Source of the DNA: Pedobacter sp. KBW06
GTDB lineage: Bacteria > Bacteroidota > Bacteroidia > Sphingobacteriales > Sphingobacteriaceae
Length of the DNA: 64,000 nucleotides
Direction: 5' to 3'
Assembly (NCBI RefSeq): GCF_003852525.1
Contig: NZ_QAJL01000001.1
Coordinates: forward strand, 953,080-1,017,079
The notes beneath the pieces were generated by a model. It saw only the letters and a list, made by a program, of their open reading frames with translations, ran no database searches and was not told where the DNA came from. Positions 25,949 through 34,406 of this stretch are shown piece after piece; position 1 is the first letter of the stretch, and every line of letters starts with the position of its first letter. The translations under genes and the position numbers were made by a program.

Positions 25949-26128
25949 ATGTCTGAGAAAGATAAAAAGGCTTTTGTGCTAAGAATCAACCCCGCCCTGC
26001 TCAAAGAGATTGAGAATTGGGCCGGGGATGAGTTTAGAAGCACCAACGGGCAGATAGAATACCTGTTGAATGAAGCACTGAAATCGAAAAGAAAACGACG
26101 GATAAACAAAAATGATACAGAGGGATAA
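25949..26128 (+). CDS. Arc-like ribbon-helix-helix protein
   Basis: 59 residues from ATG 25949, after AAGGAGTACAAA. An upstream frame from 25871 would overlap the SPFH gene and is not preferred. AFVLRINPALLKEIENWAGD is a beta strand plus first helix of the Arc/MetJ fold; FRSTNGQIEYLLNEALKSKR the second helix and basic tail. It probably binds DNA as a dimer. Conserved placement after SPFH genes in Bacteroidota suggests a functional link that is not understood. Confidence 0.75.
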   Translation: MSEKDKKAFVLRINPALLKEIENWAGDEFRSTNGQIEYLLNEALKSKRKRRINKNDTEG

Positions 26129-26172
26129 TGTTAAAAATAACCGACTTTAACCAGCAGATGCCAGTAATTACT

Positions 26173-26180
26173 TAACTTTG
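26173..26180 (+). promoter_or_regulatory. -7 box TAACTTTG before the thiolase gene
   Basis: TAACTTTG matches the Bacteroidota -7 consensus TAnnTTTG exactly, 26 bases before the start codon. A weak -33-like TTTAA lies about 22 bases upstream. Confidence 0.45.
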
Positions 26181-26206
26181 CTTTTAACCAAAATTAAAAG
26201 ACATCA

Positions 26207-27385
26207 ATGAGAGAAGTAGTTATAGTATCAGCCCTTAGAACCCCAATAGGAAGTTTTGGTGGTTCATTATCAGGTTTTTCAGCTACCCAACTGGGTGGTT
26301 TAGCGATTAAAGCGGCTGTAGAAAAAGCGGGCATCAGCCCTGCTGACGTTCAGGAAGTTTATATGGGCAATGTCTTGTCCGCTAATATTGGTCAGGCCCC
26401 AGCTACACAGGCCGCAAAGTTTGCCGGATTACCGGACGTTCCTTCCACAACCATCAATAAAGTTTGTGCTTCAGGAACAAAAGCCATCATGCTTGCCGCA
26501 CAAAGTATCGCCCTTGGCCAGAACGACATCGTCGTGGCCGGAGGTATGGAAAGCATGAGCAATGTCCCTTATTATTTAGATAAAGCAAGAAACGGATACC
26601 GTTTAGGCCATGGTCAGATTACTGACGGATTGATCAAAGACGGCCTCTGGGATGTATATAATGATTACCACATGGGTTCTGCTGCAGAGCTATGTGCTGC
26701 TGACTGTAACGTTAGCCGTGAAGAACAGGATGCTTTCGCGATCAGCTCTTACAAAAAAGCTCAGGCAGCACAGACTGAAGGTAAATTCGACTCAGAAATT
26801 ATCACTGTAGAAGTAAAAGACCGCAAAGGCGATGTGACCCTGATTTCTAAAGATGAAGAACCTTTTGCTGTTAAATTTGATAAAATTCCAGGCTTAAAAC
26901 CGGTGTTCAAAAAAGACGGAACGGTAACCGCAGCAAATGCCTCTACCTTAAATGATGGCGCTGCAGCATTGGTACTGATGAGTGCTGATAAAGCAAAAGA
27001 ACTTGGATTAAAGCCATTGGCAAAGATTCTTGCTTATGCAGATGCACAACAGGCACCGGAATGGTTTACTACCGCCCCTGCAAAAGCAATTCCACTGGCC
27101 CTTAAAAACGCAGGAAAAAGCATCGCTGATGTTGATTTCTTTGAAATCAATGAAGCGTTCTCTGTGGTTTCCCTGGCCAACAACAAATTACTGGAACTGG
27201 ACAACAATAAAGTGAATGTAAACGGAGGTGCGGTTTCTCTTGGTCACCCACTGGGTGCTTCAGGTGCCAGAATCGTCGTGACTTTACTTGCTGTACTGGC
27301 TCAAAATAACGGAAGCATCGGCGTAGCCGGAATCTGTAATGGTGGTGGTGGTGCCAGCGCAATCGTTATCGAAAAATTAAACTAA
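26207..27385 (+). CDS. Acetyl-CoA C-acetyltransferase (thiolase)
   Basis: 392 residues, normal thiolase length. The nucleophile Cys87 lies in [10 protein letters not shown], the NEAF motif in [13 protein letters not shown], the His motif in [17 protein letters not shown], and the final Cys in [11 protein letters not shown]. The enzyme condenses two acetyl-CoA or cleaves acetoacetyl-CoA. The two CoA-transferase subunits at 45-46 kb would serve the same ketone-body or butanoate route, though not in the same operon. The next gene starts directly at the stop codon. Confidence 0.95.
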   Translation: MREVVIVSALRTPIGSFGGSLSGFSATQLGGLAIKAAVEKAGISPADVQEVYMGNVLSANIGQAPATQAAKFAGLPDVPSTTINKVCASGTKAIMLAAQSIALGQNDIVVAGGMESMSNVPYYLDKARNGYRLGHGQITDGLIKDGLWDVYNDYHMGSAAELCAADCNVSREEQDAFAISSYKKAQAAQTEGKFDSEIITVEVKDRKGDVTLISKDEEPFAVKFDKIPGLKPVFKKDGTVTAANASTLNDGAAALVLMSADKAKELGLKPLAKILAYADAQQAPEWFTTAPAKAIPLALKNAGKSIADVDFFEINEAFSVVSLANNKLLELDNNKVNVNGGAVSLGHPLGASGARIVVTLLAVLAQNNGSIGVAGICNGGGGASAIVIEKLN

Positions 27386-28303
27386 ATGGTAAAGGCTTCA
27401 AAACCTTTCCTGATCATCATCTTATGCTGCGCAATGACTTCAGTCTATGCGCAGCATAGCTTTAAGCTGACCAATATCCCGGGAATGACGAGATATCAGG
27501 ATTCGCTGATCAACCTCAGTGAGGGGGTCCAGAATGCCCCGGACAATGCAACACGCTTTTCCTTAAATGCGCAGTTCATTAAAACACTGGTCAATGCGCT
27601 AAAAACCCCATCCTCCGACAAGTATCCTTTCGATTCTTTAAAAAGAATCTCCATACTGCAGTCGCCGGACAAAAATTTCCGCATCTTTTCCTGGTACCTT
27701 CCTCTGGATGACGGCACTTACCGCTATTTTGGTGCCATACAAATGGCTTCAAAGGACGGTAAGTTAAAGCTATTCCCACTGATCGACGGTACAGAAAACC
27801 TGAAGGACAGCAATGCCATTACCGGTAATAAAAACTGGTATGGTGCCAATTATTATGAAATTGTCCCGATGACCGCCAATGGCAAAACAACCTGTTATGC
27901 CCTGATCGGATGGAAAGGGAACAACGCCAAAACCTCCAAAAAGCTGATCGAAGTACTTTCTTTTGAAAAAGGAGAACCTGTATTTGGAAAAGCCATTTTC
28001 GATCAGAAACAAAACCCCGGAAAAAACAGAATCATCTTTGAATACAATAAATTGAATTCAATGACGCTGACGATGGAAAAAAGCATGAACATGATCGTAT
28101 TTGATCACCTTGCTCCTTTTAATCCGGAAATGACAGGAAATTTTGAATTTTATGCATCCGATCTCAGCTTTGATGCGTATAAACTTAGTGGAGGGCGACT
28201 AAAACTCGTTGAGAATGTGGAACTAAAGAACGCGCCCAACGATAAGGACGAGTTGTATATAGACCCTAAAAATAAAAAGATACAACCTATTAAGAAGCTT
28301 TAA
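27386..28303 (+). CDS. Exported protein of unknown function
   Basis: 305 residues with a Sec signal (FLIIILCCAMTSVYAQ). The mature part is mixed alpha/beta, contains many aromatic and polar residues (FSWYLPLDDGTYRYFGAIQM; YYEIVPMTANGKTTCYALIG), and ends in KKIQPIKKL. No catalytic signature was recognised. It starts immediately after the thiolase stop codon (no gap), so the genes are co-transcribed, though a functional link is not evident. Confidence 0.75.
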   Translation: MVKASKPFLIIILCCAMTSVYAQHSFKLTNIPGMTRYQDSLINLSEGVQNAPDNATRFSLNAQFIKTLVNALKTPSSDKYPFDSLKRISILQSPDKNFRIFSWYLPLDDGTYRYFGAIQMASKDGKLKLFPLIDGTENLKDSNAITGNKNWYGANYYEIVPMTANGKTTCYALIGWKGNNAKTSKKLIEVLSFEKGEPVFGKAIFDQKQNPGKNRIIFEYNKLNSMTLTMEKSMNMIVFDHLAPFNPEMTGNFEFYASDLSFDAYKLSGGRLKLVENVELKNAPNDKDELYIDPKNKKIQPIKKL

Positions 28304-28337
28304 ACAATGATTATGGAGTTTTAATCTACGCTAAAAA

Positions 28338-28369
28338 TTTGTGAGTCTGAGTCCGTGTGCCTATCTTGC
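28338..28369 (+). promoter_or_regulatory. Candidate Bacteroidota promoter for the first POT transporter
   Basis: TTTG at 28338-28341 and TATCTTGC at 28362-28369 with a 20-base spacer. The spacing matches the -33/-7 pattern; the -7 box differs from TAnnTTTG at two places. A 117-base leader to the start codon would follow. Confidence 0.35.
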
Positions 28370-28485
28370 GCGATGGTTTACTTCAAGAATACACAAAAAT
28401 CCTACCGAAACACTCCCTACCACCATATTTATCAATAAGAACTAACTGAACCTTTCTATAAATTATTACACAAAAAAACCAACAC

Positions 28486-30255
28486 ATGAATGCACAAAAT
28501 TTGGACTCTCCAAATAACTTTTTTGAGAGTAAAGTACTAGGACATCCGGCGGGGCTGTTTGTTCTATTCTTTACGGAGATGTGGGAAAGATTTTCCTACT
28601 ATGGGATGCGGGCATTACTGGTGCTGTTTCTAACCTCTTCCATTATCGGCGACAATCCGGGATGGGGATGGCCAAGAGCTCACGCACTGGCAATCTACGG
28701 TTCTTATACCGGTCTGGCTTACCTGACGCCTATCTTAGGTGGATATATTGCCGATAGAATCATTGGCTATCGCTGGGCAGTAGTTGTGGGCGCCCTGCTC
28801 ATGACCTTAGGCCACTTATCTATGGCGATTGAAGTGGACCATATTTTCATGTACTTAGGCCTTTGTCTATTGGTACTTGGTAACGGTTTCTTCAAACCAA
28901 ACATGACTTCCATCATCGCTCAGATGTATAAACAACACCCGGAGAAAAAAGATGGTGCGTATACCATTTTCTATATGGGTGTGAATTCAGGTGCCTTTTT
29001 AGGAATGTTATTATGTGGTTATATCGGAGAAAGTAAAGACTGGGGATGGGCTTATGGCTTCGGATTAGCCGGTATCTTTATGTTTATAGGAATGCTTCAG
29101 TTCTATTTCACTCAAAACATTTTCGGTAATATCGGTCTGAAACCAGTTAAAAACAAAGAAGAAGAGGTTTCTGATAACCTGGAAGAATCCACAAGAAATC
29201 CGTTTTCGAAGTTTGACCTGGTATTAATCGGTCTGATCTCCGTAATCGGTTTATCATGGATCATCAACGATCCGGTTTCCAAAATCACAAGCATGAACCT
29301 GTTCGATTTCAAAATCGGCAGCATGGAAGGTAGTAATTTCATGATCATGGTTGCTTTAGTGCTCTTCCTGTTTATCCTGATCAAAAGGATCTCTCAATAC
29401 ACGCCTGTACTGCGCGATAAAATGATTGCAGTAATCGTTCTGGCCTTCATTACCATTTTCTTCTGGGCTTCTTTTGAACAGGCAGGTGGATCGATGACGA
29501 TCTTTGCGAAAGATTATACACAACGCTTGTTAACGGGAGATTCCAAAGTCATTTTCAATATTGTGAATACCCTGATTACGGTTGTTCCATTAGTGATCAT
29601 CTCTTACGTTTTACTGAAACTCTTCGCTAAAACTTTCGGTAAATATTCTATAGGTAACATCATTTTAGCCTGCGGGTTCATCATCATTTGGGTGATTGTA
29701 ATTTACATGCTTAAAAACCAATACAGCGAAGTGAAATCTGAAGTTCCTGCCACCTGGTTCGGAATCTTAAACTCACTGTTCATCATCAGCTGTGCACCAC
29801 TGGTATCTAAAATCTGGGAAAGTAAATACAACCCTTCTGCAACGTATAAAAACGGCTTCGGAATGATCTTATTAGGTATCGGTTTTGCAGCATTGGCTTA
29901 CGGTGCAAGCACCATTCCTCAGGGAGCTGCAGTTGCTTCTGTAAGTATGGTATGGCTGGTTCTTGCTTATTTCTTCCACACCATGGGTGAGCTCTTCATC
30001 TCTCCGGTAGGTTTATCTTATGTAAGTAAACTGGTTCCGGGCAGAATGATCGCCATCATGTTTGGAATCTGGTATCTTGCGATTGCAATCGGTAATAAGA
30101 TTGCAGGTACAATGGGTGGAATGATCGATGAGATCACTTCCAAATACTCCATGACTACCTTCTTCCTGATCTTCACGTTCATTCCAATCGGATTGGGTCT
30201 GTTCATCATGATGCTGACGCCGGTTCTGAAAAAATTAATGCACGGTGTAAAATAA
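28486..30255 (+). CDS. POT/PTR2-family proton-dependent peptide transporter
   Basis: 589 residues with 12 to 14 membrane spans. The PTR2 signature FTEMWERFSYYGMRALLVLF is near residue 27, in the ExxERFxYYG proton-coupling motif, and FYMGVNSGAFLG is the second PTR signature. It imports di- and tripeptides into the cytoplasm with protons. It is followed after a terminator by a shorter paralogue, so the pair arose by tandem duplication. Confidence 0.92.
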   Translation: MNAQNLDSPNNFFESKVLGHPAGLFVLFFTEMWERFSYYGMRALLVLFLTSSIIGDNPGWGWPRAHALAIYGSYTGLAYLTPILGGYIADRIIGYRWAVVVGALLMTLGHLSMAIEVDHIFMYLGLCLLVLGNGFFKPNMTSIIAQMYKQHPEKKDGAYTIFYMGVNSGAFLGMLLCGYIGESKDWGWAYGFGLAGIFMFIGMLQFYFTQNIFGNIGLKPVKNKEEEVSDNLEESTRNPFSKFDLVLIGLISVIGLSWIINDPVSKITSMNLFDFKIGSMEGSNFMIMVALVLFLFILIKRISQYTPVLRDKMIAVIVLAFITIFFWASFEQAGGSMTIFAKDYTQRLLTGDSKVIFNIVNTLITVVPLVIISYVLLKLFAKTFGKYSIGNIILACGFIIIWVIVIYMLKNQYSEVKSEVPATWFGILNSLFIISCAPLVSKIWESKYNPSATYKNGFGMILLGIGFAALAYGASTIPQGAAVASVSMVWLVLAYFFHTMGELFISPVGLSYVSKLVPGRMIAIMFGIWYLAIAIGNKIAGTMGGMIDEITSKYSMTTFFLIFTFIPIGLGLFIMMLTPVLKKLMHGVK

Positions 30256-30263
30256 ACGAAATC

Positions 30264-30294
30264 AAGCCTTTGGATCTCTCCAAAGGCTTTTTTT
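30264..30294 (+). terminator. Terminator between the two POT genes
   Basis: AAGCCTTTGG pairs with CCAAAGGCTT around ATCTCT, followed by seven T. It separates the two transporter genes into two units. Confidence 0.85.
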
Positions 30295-30321
30295 GCTCAA
30301 CAGATAAAATAAATACAAGAT

Positions 30322-31875
30322 ATGCAAGAAAATCTTAGCCTCGAACAAATCCAGGATTTTAAAGGCAAGTACCCCCGGCAACTTTGGTACCTGTTCTTCT
30401 CCGAGATGTGGGAGCGCTTCTGCTTCTACGGAATGCGGGGAATGCTCACTTATTTCATGGTCACACAGCTCACCATGACCGATGAAAATGCCAATCTGCA
30501 ATACGGTGCAACACAGGCATTCGTTTATGCATTCACCTTTATTGGTGGTCTGTTTGCAGATAAAATCCTTGGCTTCAGGAAATCACTTTTCTGGGGAGGA
30601 ATATTAATGATTATCGGAAGTGCCATCTTATCTTACGATCCACATCAGTTCTTTTTCCTTGGTATCAGCTTCACCGTAGTGGGTACTGGTTTCTTTAAAC
30701 CAAATATCTCTACTATGGTTGGTGCGTTGTATAAAGGCAATGACGCGCGTCGTGATGCCGGTTTCTCTTTGTTCTATGCCGGTATCAATATCGGAGGTTT
30801 ACTTGGCGGATATGCTTGTATTACCTTAGGAAAAACCTATTCATGGCACCTGGCATTCGGCCTTGCCGGAATTGTAATGACCATCAGCTTGCTGACCTTC
30901 ATCTTCACGAAAAAAAGCCTTGGACCTATCGGTTTATCTCCATTTAAAGGAGAAGATATCCAGGAAACGTTAACGGAAGGTATCGATGCAAAAACACCTT
31001 CAACACCCCTAACCATTACGAGCAAGGCAGCTGGTAAGAAATGGTACGATTATGCGGTTTATGCAGGTTCATTAGCCATCATTCCGGTCATCATGATCAT
31101 GGTAGCCAAGACACAGTATACCGACTGGTTTATGTACTTCATCGGCCCCGCAACATTGGTTTATATCATTTATGAAATGACCAAATACAGTTGGGCAGAA
31201 AGTAAAAAGCTGATTGCAGCGATCATTTTCATCCTGTTCTCCATCGTGTTCTGGGGTATCTACGAACAGAGCGGAGGCTCTATGGCCCTGTTTGCGGCAA
31301 GAAACCTGGACAATAAACTTCTTGGCGTAATTACCCTGGATCCAAATGGGGTAAACAACTCTGCAAACTCTTTCTTTGTGATCATTTTTGCTTTTGTTTT
31401 CAGTCTGGTATGGATCGGACTGGCAAAGAAAAAGATCGAACCAAATACAGTGGTAAAATTCGGACTGGGTTTCTTATTCCTGGCAGGAGGTTTCTTCATC
31501 TTGTACAGCACCAGATTCTTTGCAAATGCACAGGGTATTGCTTCTCTGGATGCATTTACTTTGTCTTATCTGGTAATCACCTTCGGTGAACTTTGCCTCT
31601 CTCCTATCGGCTTATCGATCATGACAAAATTATCTCCTGTAAAACTTCAGGGAGTAATGATGGGAATGTGGTTTCTTGCCGCCGCCTATGGACAGTATGT
31701 AGCTGGTATCTTAGGCGCACACATGGCAAAAGCTGGTGAAAATGACACTACGGTACAAAAACTGATCACCTTTACTGATGGTTATAAACAGCTCGCCATT
31801 TACGCACTGATTGCAGGTGTCCTGCTGATTATCATCTCTCCTTTGGTCAAAAAACTAATGCAAGATGTCAACTAA
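30322..31875 (+). CDS. POT/PTR2-family peptide transporter, second copy
   Basis: 517 residues. The same motifs occur: FSEMWERFCFYGMRGMLTYF and FYAGINIGGLLGGYA. It is about 70 residues shorter than its neighbour in the central loop and at the end. The two proteins differ considerably in sequence, so the duplication is old and they may differ in peptide preference. Starts 66 bases after the first gene, just past a terminator. Confidence 0.92.
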   Translation: MQENLSLEQIQDFKGKYPRQLWYLFFSEMWERFCFYGMRGMLTYFMVTQLTMTDENANLQYGATQAFVYAFTFIGGLFADKILGFRKSLFWGGILMIIGSAILSYDPHQFFFLGISFTVVGTGFFKPNISTMVGALYKGNDARRDAGFSLFYAGINIGGLLGGYACITLGKTYSWHLAFGLAGIVMTISLLTFIFTKKSLGPIGLSPFKGEDIQETLTEGIDAKTPSTPLTITSKAAGKKWYDYAVYAGSLAIIPVIMIMVAKTQYTDWFMYFIGPATLVYIIYEMTKYSWAESKKLIAAIIFILFSIVFWGIYEQSGGSMALFAARNLDNKLLGVITLDPNGVNNSANSFFVIIFAFVFSLVWIGLAKKKIEPNTVVKFGLGFLFLAGGFFILYSTRFFANAQGIASLDAFTLSYLVITFGELCLSPIGLSIMTKLSPVKLQGVMMGMWFLAAAYGQYVAGILGAHMAKAGENDTTVQKLITFTDGYKQLAIYALIAGVLLIIISPLVKKLMQDVN

Positions 31876-31904
31876 GCGGCTTTTATAGCAGTTTAACATA
31901 ATTT

Positions 31905-31939
31905 AACCCTCAGTATATGCGATATACTGAGGGTTTTTT
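31905..31939 (+). terminator. Terminator after the second POT gene
   Basis: AACCCTCAGTATAT pairs perfectly with ATATACTGAGGGTT around GCG, with a T run. A very stable hairpin. Confidence 0.9.
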
Positions 31940-31978
31940 CGTTTAGAATCCATAATTTCGCTAATTAATTCATTTTAC

Positions 31979-32707
31979 GTGTCAGACAGTCTAATAATAA
32001 TCCCCACTTACAACGAGAAAGAAAATATTGAAAAGATCATCAGGAAGGTTTTTTCCTTACCCTATTTCTTTGAAATATTAATCATTGATGATGGATCCCC
32101 TGATGGAACTGCTGACATCGTTAAAAAATTACAACAGGAATATCCGGCCCTGCACCTGGAAGAACGAACAGGAAAATTAGGATTGGGCACGGCTTATATT
32201 CATGGTTTCAGATGGGCATTGGCTCATGCTAAGTATGAGTATATTTTTGAAATGGATGCCGATTTCTCCCACAATCCGGACGACCTGATCAGACTTCGTG
32301 AAGCATGTGTAAATGGTGCAGACCTGGCCATCGGCTCCCGTTATGTAAATGGAGTAAATGTGGTCAACTGGCCGATGAACAGGGTACTGATGTCGTACTT
32401 CGCTTCTATGTATGTACGCCTCATCACGAGAATCAATGTTCAGGATGCTACAGCAGGTTTTAAATGTTACCGTAAACAGGTTTTAGCAACCATCCCTTTA
32501 GATAAAATCAAGTTTGTAGGTTATGCCTTCCAGATTGAAATGAAGTTCACCGCCATCAAATATGGTTTTAAAGTGGTAGAGGTTCCAATCATCTTTACCG
32601 ACCGTACTGAGGGTACCTCTAAGATGAGTACAAGGATCTTCAGAGAAGCGTTCATCGGGGTAATTCAAATGAAGGTATGGAGCTGGTTCAGAAATTATAA
32701 GAGGTAA
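31979..32707 (+). CDS. Polyprenol-phosphate mannosyltransferase-like glycosyltransferase (GT2)
   Basis: 242 residues from GTG 31979. The GT-A fold motifs are clear: IIIPTYNEKENIEKII, IIDDGSPDGTADIV (nucleotide-sugar aspartates), EMDADFSHNPDD (metal-binding DxD region), and TSKMSTRIFREA late. This matches DPM1-type synthases that move mannose or another hexose to a polyprenyl phosphate on the inner membrane face. No C-terminal membrane spans are present, so it is the short soluble form. It ends 3 bases before a convergent gene. Confidence 0.9.
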   Translation: MSDSLIIIPTYNEKENIEKIIRKVFSLPYFFEILIIDDGSPDGTADIVKKLQQEYPALHLEERTGKLGLGTAYIHGFRWALAHAKYEYIFEMDADFSHNPDDLIRLREACVNGADLAIGSRYVNGVNVVNWPMNRVLMSYFASMYVRLITRINVQDATAGFKCYRKQVLATIPLDKIKFVGYAFQIEMKFTAIKYGFKVVEVPIIFTDRTEGTSKMSTRIFREAFIGVIQMKVWSWFRNYKR

Positions 32708-32710
32708 GCG

Positions 32711-33226
32711 TTACGCTTTTGGCGGCTTTCCCTCCCGCATCATTGTACCGAAATCCCAGTTTTTAGCCATGGCTGAAACAATCCTGACAAGCCTTTTTGT
32801 CCTGGTAGGTTCTGTTTTTGCAGAATTTACCCAGTTGATGTACCAGTTTTGATGAGATTTTGGAAGTTTCAGAAAGGTTTTTAATAACTCGGGTTCGTCG
32901 TCGGATAAACAAAGCTCAAGGTCTTCCGGCATTTCTATTTTGAAGGTTTTATCTTCTTCCAGGAAGACTTCCAGCAAAGCCCCTTTTTCTTTCTTTAGCT
33001 GTTTGCGCAATGGGGCGTTTAATGAAATGATAAAATCGCCTTCCCCCATTGGGATAAGTGAGAGTCCTTCAACAGCAAGCTGATCAAGCTTGCCTTTAAC
33101 CCGATAGCTTTTTTTGCAGTTTTTCTTGATTTCATTGGCGATGGCGGAAGGGATGAAAATATAGGTCCAGCCTGTTTTTTCGCCCATTTCTGCGAAACGC
33201 TCTATTTCTGCTTTGAAAGTTACCAT
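32711..33226 (-). CDS. DUF1905 and YdeI-like protein
   Basis: 171 residues. The N-terminal half is a DUF1905 domain (FKAEIERFAEMGEKTGWTYI, then IPMGEGDFIISLNAPLRKQL) and the C-terminal half a YdeI/OmpD-associated segment (SHQNWYINWVNSAKTEPTRT, then KRLVRIVSAMAKNWDF). Such fusions are common; YdeI proteins are linked to bacteriocin or peptide stress tolerance, but the mechanism is unclear. It stands alone; its stop faces the glycosyltransferase stop. Confidence 0.82.
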   Translation of the reverse strand: MVTFKAEIERFAEMGEKTGWTYIFIPSAIANEIKKNCKKSYRVKGKLDQLAVEGLSLIPMGEGDFIISLNAPLRKQLKKEKGALLEVFLEEDKTFKIEMPEDLELCLSDDEPELLKTFLKLPKSHQNWYINWVNSAKTEPTRTKRLVRIVSAMAKNWDFGTMMREGKPPKA

Positions 33227-33260
33227 AATAATAAAGGTAAATAATTGTTCGCTATCTCTA

Positions 33261-33345
33261 AAAAAAAGAGGTGTTTTGTTCAGGCTGGAACCTTTGCCTG
33301 AAGGGGCAAAATTCCTAGGCCTTCACATTAACACCTCTTTTTTTT
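33261..33345. terminator. Long A/T-flanked hairpin, possible terminator or small RNA
   Basis: AAAAAAAGAGGTGTT pairs with AACACCTCTTTTTTT across about 54 bases, and the loop carries an inner TTTGCC-TGAA-GGGGCAAA hairpin. It could stop transcripts in either direction, or be the body of a small RNA ending in T8. Confidence 0.5.
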
Positions 33346-33369
33346 AAATATTACTCCATTGGAGGGGGG

Positions 33370-33490
33370 ACTAAAGCAGGGCTTGTTAAGCGGGGTGTTA
33401 GAGCAGGATTATTAAGCAAGGTTTTTAAGCTGGGTTATTAAGCAAGATGTTATAGCAGGATTATTAAGCAAGGTGCTTAGCCGGGAGGAT
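33370..33490. repeat. Degenerate short tandem repeats, about 12-14 bp units
   Basis: About nine imperfect units resembling TTAAGCAAGGTG or TTAGAGCAGGATTA. A 21-base stretch from AGCAGGATTATTAAGC onward occurs at 33402 and again at 33454. Noncoding on both strands. No function is evident. Confidence 0.6.
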
Positions 33491-33501
33491 ATTAAAACAA
33501 A

Positions 33502-33526
33502 CCCTAAGGGCATTTATTCCTTAGGG
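33502..33526 (-). terminator. Terminator after the TIGR02757-type gene
   Basis: CCCTAAGG pairs with CCTTAGGG around nine bases; on the minus strand it is followed by a T-rich stretch. It lies 17 bases beyond the stop of the leftward gene. Confidence 0.7.
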
Positions 33527-33542
33527 CTTAATGCGATGAGTT

Positions 33543-34400
33543 TTAGAACTTTTCTTCAACGCCGAGGCCGAATAAAGCAAAGTCGTATTTCACAGGGTCG
33601 ATGGGATCAAATTTAGATAGCTGAGCGCTTAACTCTACGGCGGTTTGCCAGTCGGTTTGTTTTCTGCTGATTAATCCGAGTTTGCGTGCTACGCGGTCTA
33701 CATGGACATCACATGGACAGATCAGATCAGCAGGTTTAATGGTAGTCCAGATGCCGAAATCTACGCCTTTGTTGTCCTTTCTTACCATCCAGCGTAAAAA
33801 CATATTCAGACGCTTGCAGGTGGATTTTTGTAAGGGTGAAGAGACATGCTTGATCGTTCTTCTGGGAAAATCAGGAAGACTGAAGAAATAGGACCTGAAA
33901 TGGTTTAGGGCCCTTTCTGTTGCAGGGATTTGCTCCAATTCAGCCAGCATACAGGCAGAAGAAGCGTACTTTTTCTTAGCCTTTGAAGATGATTCTGCCA
34001 GGTATTCTTCTCTGAAGACCGGTGCAGGAGCCAAAAAGGCAGCCTCGAGGCTTTCCGACTGTTGGTAATGATGCTTAAAGAAAGACACGAAGTACAACAG
34101 GTCGGTATCGTTGAAAGTGCGGTGTTTGAAATTCAGCAGGCGCTTCAGGTCATCGTCACCATGGTTCAACATGAAGTCGTAGGGCTCATTATCCATTCGC
34201 CCGAAGAGCTCTGTGCATTTGTTAATGATCGTTTTGCGTTGCCCCCAAGCTAAAATTGCCGCAAAGAATGCGGCAATTTCAACGTCTTGTTTTTTAGAAA
34301 AACGATGTGGAATGCAAATCGGATCATTTGAGATGAAGTTGGGCCGGTTGTATTGTTCAACTTTGAGGTCCAAAAAATCTTTAAGTTCCAGGAATTCCAA
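33543..34400 (-). CDS. TIGR02757/DUF2400-family protein
   Basis: 285 residues. The conserved blocks FISNDPICIPHRFSKKQDVE, AAFFAAILAWGQRKTIINKC, LFLRWMVRKDNKGVDFGIW and CPCDVHVDRVARKLGLI are typical of this family, which is widespread in Bacteroidota. The fold is helix-rich and related to HhH-type DNA glycosylases (the last block resembles their Cys/Asp end). DNA binding or repair is a reasonable inference; no activity is established. It follows the PLP enzyme by 6 bases, in a three-gene run. Confidence 0.85.
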   Translation of the reverse strand: MEFLELKDFLDLKVEQYNRPNFISNDPICIPHRFSKKQDVEIAAFFAAILAWGQRKTIINKCTELFGRMDNEPYDFMLNHGDDDLKRLLNFKHRTFNDTDLLYFVSFFKHHYQQSESLEAAFLAPAPVFREEYLAESSSKAKKKYASSACMLAELEQIPATERALNHFRSYFFSLPDFPRRTIKHVSSPLQKSTCKRLNMFLRWMVRKDNKGVDFGIWTTIKPADLICPCDVHVDRVARKLGLISRKQTDWQTAVELSAQLSKFDPIDPVKYDFALFGLGVEEKF

Positions 34401-34406
34401 TGTTTG

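Noticed and set aside
33370..33490. CRISPR array at the short repeats
   Set aside because: Units are 12-14 bp, imperfect and lack unique spacers.
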